A stretch of 64,000 bases of DNA from Chrysaora quinquecirrha (lineage: Eukaryota > Cnidaria > Scyphozoa > Semaeostomeae > Pelagiidae), in assembly GCA_014526335.1 (NCBI GenBank), contig JACTAT010000032.1:3364642-3428641 (forward strand), in the 5' to 3' direction. The translations under genes were made by a program, and so were the position numbers. The first letter of the stretch is position 1. Every line of letters begins with the position of its first letter. The notes below the pieces were generated by a model, which saw nothing but the letters and a program-made list of their open reading frames with translations, made no database searches and was not told the DNA's origin. This document shows, piece by piece, positions 56,801-64,000 of the stretch.

Positions 56801-57514
56801 AAGATGAAGTGTTTGGTTATTATTCTGTCTGCTTTTATTCAGCATGCTTTGTCACACCAATGTCCGGTCAGCAATATCGGACATTTTTATCGCAAAATAA
56901 ACTTAGACGGCGGCGAAGAAAACAATGGCCGTGATGAAGCAACACTCGGCCCCGAATTCTTCGACTGTGGAGTGAAAGATTCTTGCACACACGTGGTCAA
57001 ATTTAAAGATACCAACACTTATGAACTAGTGCATGGTGAAGCAGAGTTGAAGAGCATAAAACGGCCAATCATTGTATGGGAAAAACAAGGTAAGGTATAG
57101 AGTTTTACTTCGAACAAGCCTTTGTGTCACTCTCAAGTGACAGAATTCAATAAGATGAATAAAGTAAATTCATTACATTAAGTCCAGAAAGAGTGCCATC
57201 CAACTGTAAGTCGCTGTTTGAGCGTTTTAGCTATTCAATTTAATAGGAAAAATAGAACAATGTGAATCGTGAAGCTCAATCATTTTTTTTCATAAGAAAC
57301 CGCTTAGTAGAAACTTTAAATGCCCATTTTACAAAAATCAAAAATTTCTTCTATTTGGACTTAAAAGGTAAAAAAAAAAGCTAAAAAACTATTTTTGCTT
57401 TTAAAATCAGCATTCTACTTTCCTGATGTGCTTACGTAAAAAAATACCAAAAAACTGTTATACTTACAGTCAATTCCGGAGAATGTCCATATTTTGACTG
57501 CTTAGAACGTGATA

Positions 57515-58291
57515 CAGTTGACATCCGCTATTTCGAACTCTGAAGGGACACTGGGATTTGTTCGAGATAGCGAATATTCGAAATAACGAATGCCCCATAT
57601 AAATATAGAAAATTAAAGTTTTTAAGGCAGAAAGGGAACCCGATTAACATGCAGGGTTACTGATCCCAAATTTCATCAAACAAGTCAGTTATTTTTTACA
57701 TAGGAGTCAAAGCTCATCTGCTTTCATCCCTAGTATCGGTGAAATTGAGATAATGGCGATGTAGCACATCTCCGTGCGCTTAAAACAGGCAGAGATTGCA
57801 GGCATCACATCTGGGTGGGAAGGAAGTTCTGAAAGAGAACAGCTACTTTCTGCCAGGAATTTCCTGTCAAGCTTTTGTACAGATTTCTTTATGAACAAAT
57901 CATCATCGATCAAGCTGTTTCTTTCGATAGCAGCACGGTAAGACTCTCATACTGGCAATCCATCGAAGTTTCTGAGCTTCATCTATTTTATACATGGGCA
58001 GCATATCACTTAGCTGCTGCCATTCCCGCTCCGCTAGGCGAACTTATACATATTTTCAGCCTGTCTCTTTCAGTTCAGCAGAAAATTTGGCAAAGTTTGA
58101 GATAAAGAGCAGGTTTTCCTCCATGGGAAATTGAAGATGTTTCGAGACAGCGAATGTTCGAGATAACGGGGTTCGAGATAGCGGGTGATTTTTCTATACC
58201 AACCCTTATACCAAAGCGAGGGGAAATGGAAAATCGTTTGAGATAGCGAATGTTCGAGATAGCGGGCAGTCGAGATAGCGGATGTCAACTG
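57515..58291. mobile_element. pogo-like MITE with TA flanks, 777 bp
   Basis: Inverted ends cagttgacatccgctatttc and gagatagcggatgtcaactg, each next to TA. The internal region is shared with 61315-61807 in reverse order. No transposase frame. Confidence 0.83.
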
Positions 58292-58379
58292 TACTTCACA
58301 TTAAAGATGTATTTCACGATATTTTTGGCATTTCAATTTCTAAACACTTCAAGAAACCTTTACTATACCAATTGTGCTC

Positions 58380-58743
58380 GAAGCCCGGGGGGTAACTTCA
58401 ATAGATCAGTGACGGGGGTGTGCCATTTTCGTAATAAAAAGTTGACCCCAAAATTTATGAAAATTCTAAAAAGTATACCCCAAAGTTCACAAAGAAATAT
58501 GAATATAGTACATAGAAATAATCAAAAGTCTGTTTTTAGAGTTATACATCTGAATTTTATTTGGCAGTTATTGTGACTTTATCAAAATTCATCATCTTAG
58601 CAAAAAATGATACCCCAAGTTTGTAATTTTAGCAAATTTGATACCCCAAAATTTATTTTCCACCCCTTAAAAGGTACCTCAAAAATGGCACATCCTGTAC
58701 CCATACATATGGGAGTTACCCCCTGAGTTACTCCCCGGGGCTC
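58380..58743. mobile_element. MITE with cccggggggtaact ends
   Basis: Left gcccggggggtaacttcaat ... gtgtgccattttcg, right aaaatggcacatcctgtacc ... gttactccccggggc are inverted. Internal taccccaaaatt blocks. Confidence 0.65.
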
Positions 58744-59128
58744 AAGTAAAGAAACCTACAATATATATATGCCTAAGTGCATAGTTTCTTATTAAAAATG
58801 AGTGTAGTCTAATATAAACAAATAAACATTATGTTTATATATATCATCTTTCTTTTGACCTTGGAAAAAGAAGAGCAGGCTTGTGAATTGTTGTTTTCCT
58901 ATAAGTCTTTTCGATTTTTCCGACTTAATTTTCGCCATATGAAGCTGTGAACATTTCGCGGGCTTAAATTTGATTTGTCTCTCTGTCTGAATTCCTTTTC
59001 AGTCGAGAAGAATCCTGAAGAACAATGGATTGTCATCCAAAGAAGAGTCGATGCATCAGTCAATTTCACTCGCAACTGGGCTGAATATAAATCCGGGTTT
59101 GGTGACCCTTCTGGAAATTTTTGGATAG

Positions 59129-60493
59129 CAGGGGCGGACTGGCAGGGATGCTAGGTTGCGATCGCAACCCGGGCCCTCTTGCTACTGGGCCCTTAATTGA
59201 TAAATTACAACAAGTTAACTGCATTATTGCTAGAGATTACAATTAATAGAAATCAAGATGAGATTTTTAATGCAAATATTTTGCATCAGCCTTTGGGGGG
59301 CCTATTTTAGGTTTGCAGCTTCACGGCTTTGACCCCTATCCAGCTTTGCGGCTTACATTAAGTAGGGGGTCAGCAGTTTATGACACAGAGATTTTGCAAC
59401 TCAGATCGGGAAATGTAATATCTATAGAAATTTTTATAATTGCGATAACCAGCGAAAACATTATCGGGCATACTTAAAAGCTTTTTTGTCTGGCACTCCT
59501 CAGAGTTTGAACGTCAGAAACAGGCCAAAAACACTTAGACTAAAGCGGAACTTCTACCCAGATGCGGATGGAAATGCACCAATCAGAAAGAAGAGCTAAA
59601 TTTGCATTGTGTTTTAAACATCAATCAGCTTTAGGCAGGAAGAACAATGAAAATTAATTGAAGAGTCCAAGTGAGAAAGCGAACTTTTTCTGTCTACACA
59701 GAACCGGCTTTTCGTTTTGATGCGGACAGATTCCAAACGCTGGGATGAAACGAGGATCTAGCCCTGCCCATTATTTGAAAGCAATCTTCGTTATAATTTT
59801 CCGAACACTCTGGGTGATCTAATAAATATTGTCCTATGGCAGAATCATGTTTAAGCGTGGGTTGTTGCCTAGAGTTGAAAGAAATTTTTATGTATTGTTT
59901 ATGTTTTTTACGTGGCAGTAGCAACAAGTCTGGATAACAGGCAGTAAATAGATTCTAGAAATCATGGGAGATAAGGTTGATCCTTTTGGATTGGCAGAAA
60001 TTCATTTAAGTGCGACGAAAATTGTAGTCTAGCGGTCTCAAAATGCTCGAAATGGTCATTAGAGCGTTTCTAAGTTATAATTTTACTAATTTTCTGGCGG
60101 AGCACGCCCCTGGACCCCTAAATGGAGTTGCGCCTTCGACACACATTGCTACAAATGTGCCGATTTTCATTTGTGCCCCTCCCCTGGTGCTAGCGACCCT
60201 ACAGTTAATAAAAGCCCCAATGTATTCTGGTACTGTATTGCAAAAAAGTTGTGTTACATCGAAATTAATGATTATGCTAACTTAGAAGGTTGAGTCTGCT
60301 GGCTACGATATCTCGGTTTGGGACGAGTTGTCGCAAATGAATTTCTTTCTCACGATGACGATAATGCATCCTTTTGGATTTTTTGGAGGGAAGAGCTAGC
60401 AGTAGTCAACGTATATGATAAATAAGCTACTGTAGGTACGGGCCCTTTTACTGGAAGTAGCAACCCTGGATATTCGTTGCCAGTCCGCTTCTG
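59129..60493. mobile_element. hAT-like repeat ends flanking a composite insert
   Basis: Left end caggggcggactggcaggga and right end ttgccagtccgcttctg are inverted and match the hAT MITE at 55131. The gap is 1.36 kb and no 8-bp duplication is found (ttggatag against caacgcct), so the two ends may belong to separate insertions. A retroelement fragment lies inside. Confidence 0.5.
59694..59927 (-). pseudogene. Retroelement C-terminal fragment, probably Penelope/GIY-YIG type
   Basis: The frame contains SAIGQYLLDHPECSENYNED followed by IMGRARSSFHPSVWN. This SAI..HLL....C...Y...F.I..RAR..FHLS.LE pattern follows the GIY-YIG domain in many animal Penelope-like proteins, as far as I recall. The catalytic part is absent. 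Confidence 0.45.
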
Positions 60494-61166
60494 CAACGCC
60501 TGCAATGCATTGTGCGGTAGTTGTAGTGTTGCCATGTGTTGTCTTGCTTTCAATGTTTAAACAATGTAGTAATTGTTTTTTCTGTGTAGTGGCCCGTCGT
60601 TCAGTTTGCTCATATATTTTTTTCACTAGTTTATATTTCTATTTATTTATTTATTTATAAATTTATCATTCTTTTCTCTCCTAAAGTATACTTGTTTCCC
60701 ACTAGAGATCTTCGTACCAATCAGCATACCCACAGTTTAGCCTGACTTTTGCACAAATTTATCCTACAAAACCAATTCCCAAACATTTTAACTGTTCGTT
60801 ACTTTTAATTCTAGTGCAAAGCCGATAAATTGCGAATATTTTCCTGCCAATATCGTTAGTCATTGGGCCCCTGAGCCCTGTTGTCTTTGTTTCGAAAATA
60901 GCTTGCTTTAGGCCGTGAGCAACAGCTAGCCGCCATTTTGAGAAAGATGGTGCGATACTCTTCGAACGCAAGTATGTGCTTGCTTTTGCACAGCGCTATC
61001 AGTAGAAACTGCAAAGGCTACGAATCATCCCTTTGATATCGCTCACTGCCCGCGCAGCGCCATTTGTTTATAAGAAACATAGCTAAAAGCCTTGTTCAAA
61101 CAGTTTCTTAATTTTCCAAACTTTTGCAGTACTAAGTTTCTCATAACAGATTCCTTTAAAGCAAAT
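60494..61166. other. Spacer without supported gene
   Basis: Short A/T-rich tract near 60635-60665. Near 61070-61145 a degraded TACACT-family relative (tttataagaaacat ... gcagtactaagtttctcata). Confidence 0.35.
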
Positions 61167-62044
61167 ACTATAAATCCTCGAATTATCCCCCTGGGAGGTT
61201 AATTATTTTTCATTATTTTGAAGAGGGGGAAGAGGGGCTTATTCAAGGTGGGAGCTTAAACGAGGGGGTGGCTTATATATAATTATCATAATTATTATAT
61301 ATAATTATAATATACAGTTGACATCCGCTATCTCGACTGTCCGTTATCTCGAACATTCGCTGTCTCGAACCATTTTCGATTTCCAATGGAGGAAAACCTG
61401 CTATTTATCTCGAAGTTTGCCAAATTTTCTGCTGAACTGGATAAAGAGACAGGCTGAAAATATGTATAAGTTCGCCTAGCGGAGCGGGAATAGCAGCAGC
61501 TAAGTGATATGCTACCCATGTATACAATAGATGAAGCTGTTCTCTTTCCAGATGTGCTGCATCGCCATTATCTCAATTTCACCAATAGTAGGGATGAAAG
61601 CAGATGAGCTTTGACTCCTATGTAAAAGATACCAGACTTGTTTGATAAAATTTGGGATCAGTAACCCTGCATGTTAATAGGGGTTCCTTTTCTGACTTAA
61701 AAACTATAATTTTTTATATTGAAATGGGGCATCCGTTATTTCGAACATTCGCTATCTCGAACAAATTCAAGTTTCCGTTGAGAGTTCGAGATAGCGGATG
61801 TCAACTGTAATTATAATTATAATTATATAATTATTCACAAAAGTATGATTTGTCATCGACCAAAAGAATGCATTTTTCTGTCATATTTTGATAAAGCACC
61901 GATATGGACGCAAATGGCTAACACAAACATGTCAAGGGTGGGGGCTTATTCGAGGTTGGGGGCTTATTAATAATATCTCGCTCTAGAGTGGGGGTTTATT
62001 CGAGGGGAGGGCTTATTCCGGGGGCGATTCGAGGATTTTCGGTA
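61167..62044. mobile_element. MITE with taaatcctcgaa ends, hosting a pogo-like MITE
   Basis: Left tactataaatcctcgaatta, right cgattcgaggattttcggta. Flanking and interior blocks aggggcttattcaaggtggg and gaggttgggggcttatt. Split at 61315-61807. Confidence 0.68.
61315..61807. mobile_element. pogo-like MITE with TA flanks, 493 bp, nested
   Basis: cagttgacatccgctatctc and gagatagcggatgtcaactg are perfect inverted ends with TA at 61313-61314 and 61808-61809. Interior matches 57515-58291 in reverse complement. Confidence 0.87.
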
Positions 62045-62294
62045 CGCGCAGGAGAAGGGCAAGAGAAATAAAAGAGTAAATATGTCCGAAAGTATGTTAA
62101 AAATGAATTCTCACGGTTGGTTCGGAAACCCCCGTTCATTTACATCGCGGTCGTTTCTAATGATGTTAAACGCTAGCATACATACACGCACTACCGTGGT
62201 GATGGATACGCACAAACGTGGTGGGTTTTTTTGGCTTTTTCTTTATTCCAGTGGAATTGTTTTCTGTTAACTTCTATAGGCCTAATGTAGGCCT

Positions 62295-62517
62295 AATAGA
62301 CGCTTCCGCAAAAGATGGCCGCCGATTTTGCCTATTCTTTTCATTAAGGATGTTCGAAAGGAATTCTGGGAATAGTTTCCTTAGTTACGTTTTTTGGCAT
62401 AGCTGCAGACATTGAATTTGTAGCTAAGGAAATTATTCCCAGAATTCCCTTCGAAAAACCTTAAGAAAAACAAGGGATTGACAGAAACGGCCGCCATCTT
62501 TTGCGGAAACCTCTATT
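62295..62517. mobile_element. Palindromic MITE (ttccgcaaaagatggccgcc), copy 2
   Basis: Arms from aatagacgcttccgcaaaag to cttttgcggaaacctctatt; reverse-sense copy of 40906-41128. Confidence 0.8.
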
Positions 62518-63224
62518 TCTGAACACATGTTTGCGGGCATAATGAAGCTGCAAAAGATGGAAAATGTCACATGGATATAATATCTATTTTTTTCAAAAAA
62601 CATTCCCTTGATTGACGTTTCTTTAGAGTTGACTTATCAAGTTTATTCTATGAATCAAATTTAGTACCTATACTAAATTTTTCGGTGCTTAATACGAATT
62701 TGGTGTTGAATTTTTTTATCTCTTAACTTTGAAAATTTCCATAATGGCGGCCGTTTGTTGGATAGCGGTATAACCAGGGGGAACAAATCTGAAGCAAATA
62801 ATGAGTGCGTAGTCTATAGGGTGCCTTTTGGTAAAATCAAGAAATCCAGTCTTATAAGGAGTCTCTTTCTTATATATGAATATATATGGAGCATTTTTTG
62901 TGCGTTTGTGAAAATCTTCGACACGTTTGTGTAAATCTTTGAATCCACAGCTCTTAGTGTTGCCTATTTAAATATTGATGTTCAACTTCATTACATCGCT
63001 TTCTTAAGTGCGGAATAGTGCTTGTCCCAGTTATTCACAGAACATTCCAGTGCATGTCTCAGTCTTTATCAGAGGCATGCTTTTGGAGGTTCCTTTTCAT
63101 ACCTAAGAGAAAGATAAAAGAGTCATCATTTTCAAAAGTTCTAATACCGAATTAACTCAAGGGGTAAACTTATGACACACGTCTAATCTAGACCAACAAC
63201 CACTTCAATTCGCCAGGCTACACA
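62518..63224. other. Spacer without supported features
   Basis: No open frame above 60 codons with a motif, no tandem array. I see nothing to annotate. Confidence 0.4.
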
Positions 63225-63595
63225 AAGGCCCCTTTTACACTATACCTATTTCGAAGCGTCTTGATTTTCGTATCGGATAGGGTGTGTGTTTACACTACGC
63301 CAGAGCTATTCGATACGAAACGCTCCAAAATTTGGGATGATTTTCACTCCGTTTTGTAGGATATGAAAATAAACCCGCTTCGGATGTAATTGACATTCTT
63401 TTGTCAGCGGATATTAACTATTGAAATTTTCTATTGTCTCGAATATCTGGTATAGTGTAAATGAGTCTATCCGATATGAAAACCAAGACGCAACGATAGC
63501 TAGCTGGTATAGTGTAAACACTTGCCCTATACGATATTGGTTAAGGCGAGGCGTGGCGCTCCGTCATCTGTCCGGTGTAGTGTAAACGGGGCCTT
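63225..63595. mobile_element. MITE with aaggccccttttacactata ends
   Basis: Left aaggccccttttacactata, right gtagtgtaaacggggcctta. Several internal gtrtagtgtaaac repeats. Related to 53531-54379 at the ends only. Confidence 0.7.
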
Positions 63596-64000
63596 AATAG
63601 AAAGAGCCATCCAGTTTGAGTAGCCTTCTCACAACAAAAGCAACTTAAGATGAATAAGACTTAAGACGGTTTTCGCAAAATATTTTGGCGGTATTACGGT
63701 TTTCGGACCCCTCTTACGACCACCTCCTCCTTGGAAATCTCAAACCTCGCCCCCAAGTTGAATAGGCCTCTACGTGAAGCTCGGCTGTCAATATTCGACC
63801 CTCGTATCGGCCTTGACTATTGCAATTTGATTGGCTGTTCAAGCAATAGATATTTTAAGTGACGTCACAGTTTCTTCAAAATTTTCCACTAAGAAAGGCC
63901 GAAAACTATGTGAAAAACATGTATAAAACCCACAAAATGATGCTACATGCGAAACTGTATCTTCCCTGACAGTTTCAATGAAAGTCTTTACATTTCCTTG
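63596..64000. other. Right edge, no supported features
   Basis: Nothing recognised; no open frame of note. Confidence 0.4.

Larger units (their letters stand above)
57277..58806. mobile_element. TACACT-family MITE holding two other MITEs
   Basis: Left part tcaatcattttttttcataa with gaaaccgcttag, right end gtttcttattaaaaatgagt followed by gta. Between them lie 57515-58291 (pogo-like) and 58380-58743. The left end is degraded. Confidence 0.5.
56804..59128 (+). pseudogene. Fibrinogen-related protein gene, third paralogue, interrupted
   Basis: Exon 1, 56804-57089, is intact: signal peptide MKCLVIILSAFIQHALSH, then the shared Cys-containing N-terminal region ([14 protein letters not shown], to IVWEKQ) and donor CAAG/GTAAGG. 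An upstream in-frame ATG at 56732 exists but the signal peptide favours 56804. Exon 2 starts at 59003 (acceptor ccttttcag, phase 1) and codes [20 protein letters not shown] to PSGNFWI. At 59129 the reading is broken by a hAT-like repeat end, and the rest of the fibrinogen domain is not found up to the window end. Unless splicing rescues it to distant exons, it cannot make a fibrinogen domain. Opposite in orientation to the other two copies. Confidence 0.8.

Noticed and set aside
62755..62770. Possible right-hand target duplication (ttggatag) of the hAT-like insert at 59129
   Set aside because: The octamer follows no hAT-type end and the fibrinogen reading frame does not resume after it; probably chance.

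Overview
The window is A+T-rich nuclear DNA from an invertebrate animal. Evidence: spliced genes with consensus GT..AG introns, two single-copy metazoan housekeeping genes, fibrinogen-domain lectin-like genes, and a dense mixture of LTR, LINE, tRNA-SINE, hAT, piggyBac-like and pogo-like repeats. I cannot name the phylum from sequence alone.

Layout. 1-9300: a satellite of about 196 bp, split by a young but frame-broken Ty3/Gypsy element (minus strand, 2520-8912); the satellite resumes on the right with one inverted unit. 9300-12550: decayed coding fragments, including a LINE reverse-transcriptase tail. 12550-15153: a foldback-type element with inverted arms of about 590 bp and a proline-rich minisatellite in the loop. 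16808-20992 (minus): a decayed cassette with a RecQ-like helicase, a PHD finger with all eight zinc ligands and a ubiquitin-protease-like (C19) Cys/His box pair; I do not recognise it as a named family. 21469-22557 (plus): an intact single-exon ADAL (N6-methyl-AMP deaminase). 22930-24185 (minus): a 5'-truncated LINE. 24578-52384 (plus): the whole WDR61/SKIC8 gene in ten coding exons, joining exactly in frame to 304 residues.

The 15.9-kb intron 5 of WDR61 contains, on the opposite strand, an intact two-exon secreted fibrinogen-related protein gene (42924-41266) and a broken paralogue (36096-33122). A third, incomplete paralogue lies downstream on the plus strand (56804-59128), cut by a hAT-like repeat end. 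The rest is repeats: a MITE superfamily with ends like TACACTCATTTTTTATAAGAAAC (at least nine copies, some nested, one carrying a 13-copy 35-bp array grown from its own subterminal sequence), pogo-like, piggyBac-like, hAT and palindromic MITEs, several tRNA-derived SINEs, large minisatellites and a 1.35-kb polypyrimidine tract in WDR61 intron 7.

The working genes I trust are WDR61, ADAL and one fibrinogen-related gene; everything else is mobile, repetitive or decayed. Exon joins and motif calls were made by eye from translation; no database search was run.
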